A stretch of 64,000 nt of DNA from a bacterium (lineage in GTDB: Bacteria > Cyanobacteriota > Vampirovibrionia > Gastranaerophilales > UBA9971): assembly GCA_037147175.1 (NCBI GenBank), contig JBAWVS010000004.1, positions 25,934-89,933 on the forward strand, written 5' to 3'. Under the pieces are notes generated by a model that had not been told where the DNA came from, made no database searches, and worked only from the letters and a program-made list of their open reading frames with translations. Each line of letters begins with the position of its first letter. Position 1 is the first letter of the stretch. This document shows positions 27,816 to 36,132 of the stretch, in pieces. The position numbers were made by a program, and so were the translations under genes.

Positions 27816-29093
27816 TTATTCCGATTCATTAAGGAATTCCCACTCTCTGGAGATGAATTTCCCGTTTTTTGATATCTGAATCCCTTTAATAAAAACATTA
27901 TCAGGCTTCTCTTTATTCAAAATATCCTGATAATTCTCATCATCTGCCAGATTAAAAACTAAAAAATCAGCGTCTTTGCTTTTTTGAAGAGAACCTGTTT
28001 TGTCGTCAATTTTTAATATACGCGCTGAATTCATTGTTAACATATCGATAATTTTGTGAAACTCGAGCGTTGTGTGCGCTTTAGCATACTTCGCCTCATT
28101 TAAAATACTTAAATCATAATTACTGAACCTGCTGTCCGTTCCTATACCTGTATTTTCAAGAATATTTTGAGGCAAATTGTTTAAATTCAAAGTTTTTTTA
28201 TGAAGCAGAATATTACTTCTCGGACAGTGTGCAATTTTTACCCCGTAATTAACAAGTTTTTCCAGAGATTTTTCGTCCAATTCCACACAATGAGCGGCTG
28301 TTAAATTTTCCTTAAATACCTCTAAAACTCCAAGATTTTCCAGATATTCAACAGGCGTTAAGTTGGGCTCATAAGGCTTCATGTTATTCCAATTAATCAG
28401 TTTATGTATTTTATCTATGCCTGATGGCATATTATTCAGCCAGTTAGTTTCATCATGTGATTCTGCAAGATGTGTATGAACCAAAACATTTTCCACTGCT
28501 GAAAATTTAGCTATTTCTTCCCATAAAAGCCTGTGGACATTATAAATAGAATGTGGTGAAATTCCGATAGTAACATTTATTGAGGTTTTTTCTTTAATTT
28601 GTTTTTTGAGTTTTTCAATTTCTTTTTTACTGTTTTCCTCAGTATTTGAAAAAGTTTCCAGAAACACAAAGCTTTTCAAGTCAATATTATTCAGGATATC
28701 TATAAAATATTCTTCCTGTGAAAGCTGGGCTATACAGGTACATCCCGACAAAACAGCTTCTCTTAAGCCATTTTTAAATGATTTTATTTTTCTTGATTCT
28801 GACCAGAAATAATATTGTTTCATCAAACTTATTATCCAGTCCGCAAAATTAATATTTTCAGACTCTTGTCCCTGTTTAAATATCGGTTTTAAGTCTGTAT
28901 ATTGCAAATGAGTATGCAAATTTATAAAGCCTGAAGTTATTACAGCGTTACCAAAGTCAATAATTTCTGAAGTTTCAGGAAGTTCATTGTTTTTAATTAT
29001 GTCAAAAACTTTCCCATCTTTAACGGCAAGAATACTATCCTCGCAAACGGTTTCCCCTGAAGAGATTATATATTTTGATTTGTAAAATTTCAC
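27816..29093 (-). CDS. Amidohydrolase-family deaminase
   Basis: Metal-dependent hydrolase of the chlorohydrolase/cytosine deaminase-like group, 425 residues. Metal and catalytic motifs are in order: NLHTHLQ near residue 58, HTHLAES, AAHCVELDE, HCPRSN and GTDS. These suit deamination of a purine-like compound, for example S-adenosylhomocysteine, methylthioadenosine or aminodeoxyfutalosine. The last would belong to the futalosine route to menaquinone, but no other Mqn gene is seen here. The start is GTG at 29093. It follows the dCMP deaminase gene after 38 bases, so the two may form a nucleotide-salvage pair. Confidence 0.83.
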   Translation of the reverse strand: MKFYKSKYIISSGETVCEDSILAVKDGKVFDIIKNNELPETSEIIDFGNAVITSGFINLHTHLQYTDLKPIFKQGQESENINFADWIISLMKQYYFWSESRKIKSFKNGLREAVLSGCTCIAQLSQEEYFIDILNNIDLKSFVFLETFSNTEENSKKEIEKLKKQIKEKTSINVTIGISPHSIYNVHRLLWEEIAKFSAVENVLVHTHLAESHDETNWLNNMPSGIDKIHKLINWNNMKPYEPNLTPVEYLENLGVLEVFKENLTAAHCVELDEKSLEKLVNYGVKIAHCPRSNILLHKKTLNLNNLPQNILENTGIGTDSRFSNYDLSILNEAKYAKAHTTLEFHKIIDMLTMNSARILKIDDKTGSLQKSKDADFLVFNLADDENYQDILNKEKPDNVFIKGIQISKNGKFISREWEFLNESE

Positions 29094-29131
29094 AATTTCA
29101 GGCTTTCTTTATCATTGCAAAAAGGCAAAGA

Positions 29132-29593
29132 TTAAATAGTTGTTATTTTTTGACTGTTGTTCAAATCATATCGCAGGTCTTCAACTTTAAAATGAACAAT
29201 TTTTGAGCTTTCATTTTTTTGGATATAAATATCGTTCAATCCTGCCTGAACTATAAATCTTTTGCAGAGAATACAAATCTGGTCATGCCCGTAAATATAA
29301 ATTGTTCCATCCTGGCATGTTTTTTCTCCCGCCTGAATAATAGCATTTTGCTCGGCATGAATTGACTGGCATGTCTCATATCTGGTTCCGGAGGGAATGT
29401 TATTTTCTACACGATAGCATAATCCCTTTTCGAGGCAAGAAATTACTTTGCTTGGCGTACCATTATAGCCCGTGGATTTAATTTTATTATTTGTATCAAC
29501 AATAACTGCACCGACTTGCGCTCTTATGCAACTTGAACGAGTTGATGCCTGTCTGGCAAAACCCATAAAATATTCTGTAAAACTTGGACGCAT
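29132..29593 (-). CDS. dCMP/cytidine deaminase-family enzyme
   Basis: Zinc-dependent deaminase of the dCMP deaminase type, which makes dUMP for thymidylate synthesis. The 153 residues contain SCIRAQVGAVIV, then HAEQNAI (zinc His and catalytic Glu, about residue 78) and the CILC zinc pair (about residue 107). An extra Cys/His set between them is typical of dCMP deaminases and ComEB. It lies just upstream of the amidohydrolase on the same strand. Confidence 0.87.
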   Translation of the reverse strand: MRPSFTEYFMGFARQASTRSSCIRAQVGAVIVDTNNKIKSTGYNGTPSKVISCLEKGLCYRVENNIPSGTRYETCQSIHAEQNAIIQAGEKTCQDGTIYIYGHDQICILCKRFIVQAGLNDIYIQKNESSKIVHFKVEDLRYDLNNSQKITTI

Positions 29594-29658
29594 TTAATTT
29601 ATACCTCCCATATACCTGTTTTGATTTTCTATAACAGTATAACATTTGAAACTATAAA

Positions 29659-30423
29659 TTAAAAATTATTGCTCGCAGCAATAGCTCTTTGCATTGAGCA
29701 GAAAACTTTTTGTCTTGCTTTCTCATCAAATTTTATTGTTACATAACAGAAATTAAAAGAATTAATACTACAGCCATTTTCTACAGTAAGAAGAAAACTT
29801 CCCAGAGGAGTTCCTTCGACACCTCTCGTAATTGCACCGTCAATTCTTGTTTTGTCTATATCAGGATCGACAAAACCGGATACAAATCCTCCTAATGCTG
29901 ATGCTCCTATACTTACGGCTGCTATAACTCCGTTACTTAAGGGTGATGCTGCTCCCAACGAAATAGAAGTTGCCAGACCTCCAACAAAAACCGGCGCTCT
30001 TTGCAAAACTCGTCTTACAATATTTTTATAATTAGGATCGACTATTCTGAGTTTTATAGGTTCTTTTTCTAAACATATATTACAGCCTGAACTCATTTTT
30101 ATATTTGTAATTAAAAAATCAATATACGCATCAGATCTTAAGAAAAAACTGTTTTTGACCTTGACAACTTTTCCCTCGATTATACTATCGCATGGAATTA
30201 TAGTTCTATTGCCGCAATTTATATCCTCGAGAACCTTTAGTTCTATTTTATCGCAGGGTTTAGTTGTTTCGCTGCATAGCTCGGATAATGCTTTTGTCAA
30301 AACCAGATGTTCTTTTTCAAGTCTGCTTTTATAATCCGGTGTTTTTGCAGTTACGCTTTTTGAGAAAATTTGAGTTATAAATAACATTATTAATAAAATT
30401 AATAAAATTTTATTTAATTTCAT
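29659..30423 (-). CDS. Secreted cysteine-rich protein with a glycine-zipper segment, unknown function
   Basis: The 254-residue protein begins with a clear signal peptide (basic start, hydrophobic residues about 5-22, cleavage after SVTA likely). The mature part has nine or so cysteines, several in pairs such as CNIC, and a beta-rich first half. A Gly/Ala/Ser-rich hydrophobic segment (about residues 147-190) has small residues spaced like a glycine zipper, so it may insert in a membrane. I recognise no family. AGAGG lies 12 bases before the ATG. Confidence 0.65.
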   Translation of the reverse strand: MKLNKILLILLIMLFITQIFSKSVTAKTPDYKSRLEKEHLVLTKALSELCSETTKPCDKIELKVLEDINCGNRTIIPCDSIIEGKVVKVKNSFFLRSDAYIDFLITNIKMSSGCNICLEKEPIKLRIVDPNYKNIVRRVLQRAPVFVGGLATSISLGAASPLSNGVIAAVSIGASALGGFVSGFVDPDIDKTRIDGAITRGVEGTPLGSFLLTVENGCSINSFNFCYVTIKFDEKARQKVFCSMQRAIAASNNF

Positions 30424-30540
30424 GTTTCAAAATACCTCTTATTTTATTAAAAGTATTTTGACAAGAAAGCTCTTAAATTTATTTAACTATTTAGTTATCT
30501 ATAAGGGCTATTTATTATTTTTTCAAGACTAAAATGAGCT

Positions 30541-30574
30541 AAAAAAGACCTCCTTTTTTTAAGGAAGTCTTTTT
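30541..30574 (-). terminator. Intrinsic terminator after the NarL-type regulator
   Basis: AAAAAGACCTCCTT pairs with AAGGAAGTCTTTTT with one mismatch across a short loop. Read on the minus strand it follows the regulator stop at 30605 and ends in a U run. A-runs on the other side let it work both ways. Confidence 0.82.
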
Positions 30575-30604
30575 ATTTTAGTTATACTAAAGTCCAGCGA
30601 TATG

Positions 30605-31282
30605 CTAAATAATATTTTCCCTGATAGCTTTTACAGCTGCTTGAACTCTGTCATCCACACAAAGTTTTTGCAAAATGCTGCACACATGGGCTTTTGCGGT
30701 ATGAACACTTACAATAAGGTCTTTTGCAATTTCTGTGTTGCTTTTTCCTTGAACTAAAAGTCTTAGAACTTCCATTTCTCTTTCTGTGAGCTGAGCCCGT
30801 GCATCTGAAATTTCGGAAGGGTTAATAACTTTTGTAGATTGAGGCTTGGGGAAAAGATTTAATGCGACTTTTGCAACTGCAGGATCTAACCATGCTGCTC
30901 CTTGACTGACATTTTTAAGCACATTTACAAGTGTATTTGGTTCTATATCCTTAAGACAATAAGCGTTTGCTCCTGAACCAAGAGAGGCGAGAACTTCTTC
31001 ATCTCTGTCATGTGAAGTAAGAATAACGACTTTTATCTTGTCATCAAAAGCTTTTACCTGCTGTGTTGCTTCAATTCCGTTAATTCCGGGTAACCCCAGA
31101 TCCATAAGAACCACATCCGGCTTTAATTCTTTAATCAAAGCCATTCCTTTTTCTCCGTCTTCAGCTTCTCCTATTACTTGAATTCCTTCAAATTCATTTA
31201 AGGAAGACCTCAAACCCACACGTGTAAGCTTATAATCTTCTACAATTACTATTCTTACAGTTGATGTTTCAATAGACTGCAT
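30605..31282 (-). CDS. NarL/FixJ-family response regulator
   Basis: Two-component transcription factor of 225 residues. The receiver (about 8-128) has VEDYK, the acceptor aspartate in VVLMDLGLPGING, a Thr/Ser in ILTSHD and a lysine in YCLKD. The C-terminal LuxR-type helix-turn-helix (about 163-222) reads LTEREMEVLRLLVQGKSNTE. No histidine kinase is adjacent, so its partner is elsewhere. AAAAGGAAAAA lies before the ATG. A palindrome about 130 bases upstream may be an operator. Confidence 0.94.
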   Translation of the reverse strand: MQSIETSTVRIVIVEDYKLTRVGLRSSLNEFEGIQVIGEAEDGEKGMALIKELKPDVVLMDLGLPGINGIEATQQVKAFDDKIKVVILTSHDRDEEVLASLGSGANAYCLKDIEPNTLVNVLKNVSQGAAWLDPAVAKVALNLFPKPQSTKVINPSEISDARAQLTEREMEVLRLLVQGKSNTEIAKDLIVSVHTAKAHVCSILQKLCVDDRVQAAVKAIRENII

Positions 31283-31408
31283 AAATTTTTCCTTTTCTAA
31301 TACTAGTTAAGCTAACGCCTTTTTACACTTTTAAACAATTATTTGTATTTATATTTCAAGAGCAATACTACCATAAAATACAAATCAGATGAGCGAATTT
31401 ATGAAAAA

Positions 31409-31423
31409 TACCCTAGTCGGGTA
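31409..31423. promoter_or_regulatory. TACCC-N5-GGGTA palindrome upstream of the response regulator
   Basis: A 15 bp perfect inverted repeat in an AT-rich 167 bp spacer between folC and the NarL-type regulator. Its half-site resembles the TACyy core of NarL-family binding sites, so autoregulation is possible. This is inference. Confidence 0.4.
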
Positions 31424-31449
31424 GTAGTTGAAATTTAAAAGTATAATTT

Positions 31450-32676
31450 TTACACGTTATATTGAGACAAAAAATCACCTGCGCTATATAGCGATCCTGC
31501 CATTATACCTATATTTTTATTTGTTACCAATCCGGTATAAATATTTATAGCTTCTTTTGTGTTTTTAGTTGTATATATTTTACATGGCATGTTTGTTTTT
31601 ATCAATCTGGTTCTTAAAATTTCTGATGAAACAGCAGCACCCGAGTTTGACTGCGTAAATACTACTGTATCGCCATGCCGGAATAAAATTTCCATCACTT
31701 CTTCATAATTTTTTGTACTTATAGAAGAATAAATCCAGATTCTTTCTTTGTCGGCATAGTATAAATCAAGGCTTTCTCTCAGCAATTTGGCGGCATTCGG
31801 ATTATGCGCCCCGTCAAGTATTAAATTAAACTTTTTTATATATTGAAACCTTGCCACCCATTGAACATTTTCCAACCCATTTTTTACAGCCGAATCAGAA
31901 ATATCAATTCCTTGCGCCTTTAATATTTCAATAGCCTGCACCGCAAGCGAAAGATTTTTTTTCTGCCATAAACCCATTAAATTTGTTTCATAAAGATTGT
32001 TAACCTCTTCTGCCAATATCAAATTGCTATGGGATTGAGCAGCTTTTTCTCTTATAACCTCCAGCCCTTTGTTGTTTTTTAAAGTAATTGCAGGGGCATT
32101 TTGCTTTATAATCCCTGCTTTTTCAAAAGCAATTTTTTCGATAGTATCGCCCAGCCTGTCAACATGATCTAAGTCAATAGTTGTTATGATTGATACTAGA
32201 GGGTTTTTGATAATATTTGTAGCATCAAGTCTTCCGCCCAGACCTGTTTCTATAACCGCAAAGTCAATCTGCTGTTTTTTGAAATAAATAAAAGCTAAAA
32301 CAGTCAGGATTTCAAATTCTGTAACATGAATCTGATTTTCTTCAGATGTTTTGATAATATCAAAAATTAAATCTGCAAAGTCCTCTTTAGATATCTCACT
32401 TCCGCTAATTTTAATCCGTTCCGTATAATCCACAAGATGCGGGCTTGTATAAAGCCCTGTTTTATACCCTGCATGAGTTAAAACAGAAGCAAGCATTGCG
32501 CATGTTGAGCCTTTTCCGTTAGTTCCCGCCACATGAATACATTTTATTTTTTCCTGCGGATTGTTATAAAGCTCAAGTAAGCTCTTAACTCTATCCAGCC
32601 CGAGGTTTATATAAAACTTACCCTGAGAAGTCAGGATATCTATAGCTTTTTCGTATGAAATGATTTTATTCGGCAT
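31450..32676 (-). CDS. folC: Bifunctional folylpolyglutamate/dihydrofolate synthase
   Basis: Adds glutamate to dihydropteroate and to folates. The 408 residues follow the Mur-ligase plan: P-loop HVAGTNGKGST near residue 42, TSPHL and ERI that follow, ETGLGGRLDATNII, and DHVDRLG. The C-terminal domain has LDGAHNPNAA. ATG 32676 is chosen because MPNKIISYEKAI gives the normal N-terminus; the frame is open to an ATG at 32703, and neither has a clear ribosome site. Confidence 0.95.
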   Translation of the reverse strand: MPNKIISYEKAIDILTSQGKFYINLGLDRVKSLLELYNNPQEKIKCIHVAGTNGKGSTCAMLASVLTHAGYKTGLYTSPHLVDYTERIKISGSEISKEDFADLIFDIIKTSEENQIHVTEFEILTVLAFIYFKKQQIDFAVIETGLGGRLDATNIIKNPLVSIITTIDLDHVDRLGDTIEKIAFEKAGIIKQNAPAITLKNNKGLEVIREKAAQSHSNLILAEEVNNLYETNLMGLWQKKNLSLAVQAIEILKAQGIDISDSAVKNGLENVQWVARFQYIKKFNLILDGAHNPNAAKLLRESLDLYYADKERIWIYSSISTKNYEEVMEILFRHGDTVVFTQSNSGAAVSSEILRTRLIKTNMPCKIYTTKNTKEAINIYTGLVTNKNIGIMAGSLYSAGDFLSQYNV

Positions 32677-32913
32677 TTTTATTTTAAGTCTCAACCTACA
32701 CATGCAATTTTACTGAGAATCAGAAAAATAAACAGTTAATTAATATTAAGAATAGTTAAGAAGAATTATTTTAAGTGCTGATATTTTATGCCGTATTTTT
32801 TAAAAAACAATGTGGAGAAAAGGTATCAATTTTTTTCTTGTGTGGACTTTAGTTATTAAGAAATCAATAAATATAATTTATAAATTAAGTATAAAGGAAA
32901 GGAAAAGCAAAAA

Positions 32914-33384
32914 ATGATGAACGTAGCATTCAACCCAATTCAACAGAGCAAACAACAGCCAGGGTTTAGCGGAAAACAAGAAATTGTAGAAAATTTCGGA
33001 AAAGCATTAATGCATTCAGTTACGGCTGCAAGTGATATGGTGTGTGCTGAATGTAGACATTATAATAGCGGTCGTATGGAAAGTCATATAAATGCAGCCT
33101 TGTCAGATGGAACGATTTTAAAATTTTTAAAAGACCCCGGAACTTTTTTAGAGAAGCAATTATTATTGCATACTAATGAAGTAGGTTATTTGGGCACCGC
33201 AAAAGGTTCTTTGTCAGAATTAGCCTCGTACTACGGAAGTGGATTTAATGAATTTGCAGATTATTTAACACAAATAGTTAAGAGTTATGTAAATGAACAC
33301 ACCGGATCAGCTTTGTATGGTAAAAAAGGCGCTATTGTTCAAGTTGATGAATTAATACAAAAAATTAAACCTAAAGCACAATAA
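32914..33384 (+). CDS. Small protein with N-terminal GFSGK motif, unknown function
   Basis: A 156-residue protein. After a short polar N-terminus residues 16-21 read PGFSGK, one instance of the hydrophobic-x-F-x-G class described in findings. The remainder looks alpha-helical, with a Cys/His cluster CAECRH (about residues 44-49) that could bind a metal. No family is recognised. A strong purine-rich ribosome site (AAAGGAAAGG) precedes the double ATG. A palindromic repeat follows the stop. Confidence 0.72.
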   Translation: MMNVAFNPIQQSKQQPGFSGKQEIVENFGKALMHSVTAASDMVCAECRHYNSGRMESHINAALSDGTILKFLKDPGTFLEKQLLLHTNEVGYLGTAKGSLSELASYYGSGFNEFADYLTQIVKSYVNEHTGSALYGKKGAIVQVDELIQKIKPKAQ

Positions 33385-33421
33385 TTTATACCAATTCGCG
33401 TCCTTTAGAGTATTTTCTTTT

Positions 33422-33514
33422 TGTCATGCTGAGTGAAACGAAGCATCTGTCCATTTAAGAATCAAGTCTATAAACCTGATTAGACAGATTCTTCGGCTTT
33501 GCCTCAGAATGACA
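33422..33514. repeat. Palindromic TGTCATnCTGAG repeat, copy D
   Basis: The element starts TGTCATGCTGAG and ends CTCAGAATGACA, with inner ATCTGTCC and GACAGAT blocks, so it folds into a long imperfect hairpin. A relative lies at 60873-60969. It occupies the space between convergent genes and may also act as a transcription end. Confidence 0.83.
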
Positions 33515-33557
33515 TCTTTTTGCTTTCATATTTATAATTCTTTAAGGTCTTGAATTT

Positions 33558-34565
33558 TTACACCAATTTGTAGGTATCTTCCGGTTTTAATTTTCTTGTC
33601 ATGAGCTTGTTAACAACTTCTTCCGGTTTTATATCAGTATAAACAGCCTCATAAATTGCTTCTGAAACAGGAGTTTCTATGTTGAGCTTTTTTGAAAGCT
33701 CAACAACAGCTTTAGAAGTTTTAACGCCTTCTGCCACAGTGCCGACTTCTTTAAGAATAGCATCAAGCTTTTTGCCTTGACCTAAAAGGTATCCTACCCG
33801 ATAATTTCTGCTTAAAGGGCTGCTGCATGTGGCTATTAAATCACCAACGCCGGAAAGTCCGTATAACGTACTTGGATTCGCTCCCAAAGCCACACTTATT
33901 CTTACCATTTCGGACAGCCCTCTTGTTAAAAGAGCTCCTCTGGCGTTATCTCCCAGTCCCATTGCTTCAATAAACCCTGAAGCAATAGCTATAACGTTCT
34001 TTAAACTTCCGCCGAGCTCAACGCCAATAAGGTCGTTATTGCTATAAAGCCTGAATTTATCAAAAACAGTAAATTTTTCCTGAACCAAATTTGCTGTTTC
34101 CATATCTTCACAAGCAACGGAAGCCGCTGTCGGAAGACCTTTCAATACTTCTTTTGCAAGAGTAGGACCGGAAAGTACAACAACTTTATTCTCAGGCAGT
34201 TCTTGAGAAATAACTTCGCTCATCCTGTAAAGACCGGGCAGTTCAAGACCTTTGGAGGCATTCACAACTATTTGATCTTTTGTGATGCCTGCTTCTTTAA
34301 GCTGCTGACAAACAGGTCTTATCCCTGAAGTTGCAACAACCAGAAGTATAATTTTAGCGTCTTTTATCGCTTCTTTGAGATTAGAAGTTATTTGAACTTT
34401 GTTATCAAGCTTTATTTCAAAAGGAAACCTTGTTGATTTTGTTGTAATAAGTTCCTCGGAAAGGTCTTCTTCTCTTGACCAGAGGTAAACTTCTTCAAAA
34501 TTGTCGGTTAAAAGCCTTGTAAGACATAAACCCCAACTACCCGCCCCTAAAACTGTTAATTTCAT
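33558..34565 (-). CDS. gpsA: NAD(P)-dependent glycerol-3-phosphate dehydrogenase
   Basis: Makes sn-glycerol-3-phosphate for phospholipids. The 335 residues begin with the Rossmann motif VLGAGSWGLCL. SGPTLAKEV and VELGGSLKNVIAIASG, which holds the catalytic lysine, follow, then GLSGVGDLIATCSSPLSRN. GGAGG lies 13 bases before the ATG. plsY, which uses the product's acyl acceptor, lies two genes upstream on the same strand, so the cluster feeds phospholipid synthesis. Confidence 0.97.
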   Translation of the reverse strand: MKLTVLGAGSWGLCLTRLLTDNFEEVYLWSREEDLSEELITTKSTRFPFEIKLDNKVQITSNLKEAIKDAKIILLVVATSGIRPVCQQLKEAGITKDQIVVNASKGLELPGLYRMSEVISQELPENKVVVLSGPTLAKEVLKGLPTAASVACEDMETANLVQEKFTVFDKFRLYSNNDLIGVELGGSLKNVIAIASGFIEAMGLGDNARGALLTRGLSEMVRISVALGANPSTLYGLSGVGDLIATCSSPLSRNYRVGYLLGQGKKLDAILKEVGTVAEGVKTSKAVVELSKKLNIETPVSEAIYEAVYTDIKPEEVVNKLMTRKLKPEDTYKLV

Positions 34566-34601
34566 TATTTATTAAAAACCTCCAAATTAATTATATGCTT
34601 T

Positions 34602-35489
34602 TTAATAATACTGTATAGAATTAAATTTTCTTTTTATTCCCCTGTTAAATTTTTGGTCAGGATATCCCAACACAAATGCAGTTACCAGTGTTTCTCCTTT
34701 TAAGATTCCATATTTTTGTTTTAATTTTTCGTCAAAGCCGGGAACTACAGATCCTATTATACAGGTTCCTAACCCGAAAGCTTCTGCTGCTATAGAAGCA
34801 TATGTTGAAGCAATAATTTGATCCTCTTTATCAAGATTCATTTCCGTTCCGTAAAATAATAATACCGCAGGTGCATTATAAAAAAGAATATCTTTTCCTT
34901 TTTTTCTTTCCTCAATAATAGTTTTTAGAAGAGTAATAACAAATTCTTTAAATATTTTGTATTTACTTTTGCCCATAAATGGTCTAAAAAGACCTAAAAC
35001 AAAGGGGTTCATGATTTTCAGAAGCTTATCAAATCTTTTAACCAGCTGATCTGCAAGTTCTTGGACTTTATCAAACCCACTTATAACAAGGATTTTTGTT
35101 TCGGAAGGAGGAATGCTCACAGGTGCTGTAGAAGCTGCTTGTAAAATTTTCTCAATTATTTCCTGTTCAAGTTCTTGTTTCTTAAACTTTCTGATACTTC
35201 TTCTTTTTAGAAACAAAGAATTTACTTCATCAAAACTCGGCAAATCCTGACTTAAATCAAAAACATCACTTTCCGAAATTGATTCCCCTGTGATTTTTAT
35301 ACAGCTGTTAGGACAGACCATCATACAGTTACCGCATTGAATACATCCAAATAAAGACTTTTCATTGGCTTTTATTGAATTATTATCAAGTATAAGATAT
35401 TCACCTGGACAAATATTTGCACATAAAGAGCAATGTACGCATTTTGCTTCATTAATCTCAATATTTACATGTTTTTCCTTGTTAAACAT
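34602..35489 (-). CDS. Nitroreductase with N-terminal 2x[4Fe-4S] ferredoxin domain
   Basis: A fusion of a bacterial ferredoxin domain (about residues 8-72, two CxxCxxCxxxCP clusters: CVHCSLCANICP and CIQCGNCMMVCP) and an FMN nitroreductase domain (about 88-290, opening RRSIRKFKKQ). Such proteins are widespread in anaerobes, where reduced ferredoxin probably feeds the flavin; the substrate is unknown. It lies between gpsA and plsY on the same strand with short gaps, so it is co-transcribed, though no link to lipid synthesis is known. Confidence 0.92.
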   Translation of the reverse strand: MFNKEKHVNIEINEAKCVHCSLCANICPGEYLILDNNSIKANEKSLFGCIQCGNCMMVCPNSCIKITGESISESDVFDLSQDLPSFDEVNSLFLKRRSIRKFKKQELEQEIIEKILQAASTAPVSIPPSETKILVISGFDKVQELADQLVKRFDKLLKIMNPFVLGLFRPFMGKSKYKIFKEFVITLLKTIIEERKKGKDILFYNAPAVLLFYGTEMNLDKEDQIIASTYASIAAEAFGLGTCIIGSVVPGFDEKLKQKYGILKGETLVTAFVLGYPDQKFNRGIKRKFNSIQYY

Positions 35490-35505
35490 CTATATTTTCC
35501 TTTTA

Positions 35506-36117
35506 TCAATTTCTGATTTTGTTTTCGTTTCCTGAAAGAAGCCTTTTTATGTTTTCACGATGAAGATAAACAATGTATAAAGCCCCTAAAAGACAATAAA
35601 TTAGGTAACTTAAAGGCTGTTTAAATACAAACATCCATACAGGAGTAAGGAGAATAACTATTATGGAGCTTATAGAAACAATTTTTGTAAAATAAGTCAG
35701 GACAACCCAGCTCAAAATCGTAATAAGTCCAACAGGAGGGCATAATCCGAGAATTGTTCCAACACCTGAAGCAACTGATTTTCCGCCGGAAAATTTAAGA
35801 AATATTGATTTGCTGTGTCCCATAATAACCGCAACAGCAACCAGAACAGGCAAAATATGGAAACCTGAAAGAATACCCAGCTTTGAATCAATATATTTTG
35901 CTGCCAAAACAGGCAAAAGTCCTTTTAAGGCATCTACAAACATCACAAAAATATAAGCTTTCATTCCAAGAACTCTTTTTACGTTTGTAGCTCCGGTGCT
36001 TCCGCTGCCAATTTCTCTTATATCTATGCCTTTTAAGGCTTTTACAAGAATATAGCCTGTAGGAAAAGAGCCTGTAAGATAGGCAAAAATTATTGTGGTC
36101 AAATATAAAACAATCAT
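35506..36117 (-). CDS. plsY: Acyl-phosphate:glycerol-3-phosphate acyltransferase PlsY
   Basis: Membrane enzyme that acylates glycerol-3-phosphate at position 1. The 203 residues hold about five membrane helices, with the family motifs GSFPTGY near residue 16, GSGSTGATNVKRVLG near 36 and GGKSVASGVG near 108. AAAGG precedes the ATG. It is in one operon with the ferredoxin-nitroreductase and gpsA and begins 15 bases after purH. Confidence 0.95.
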   Translation of the reverse strand: MIVLYLTTIIFAYLTGSFPTGYILVKALKGIDIREIGSGSTGATNVKRVLGMKAYIFVMFVDALKGLLPVLAAKYIDSKLGILSGFHILPVLVAVAVIMGHSKSIFLKFSGGKSVASGVGTILGLCPPVGLITILSWVVLTYFTKIVSISSIIVILLTPVWMFVFKQPLSYLIYCLLGALYIVYLHRENIKRLLSGNENKIRN

Positions 36118-36132
36118 GTTAAGCCTTTCTCT

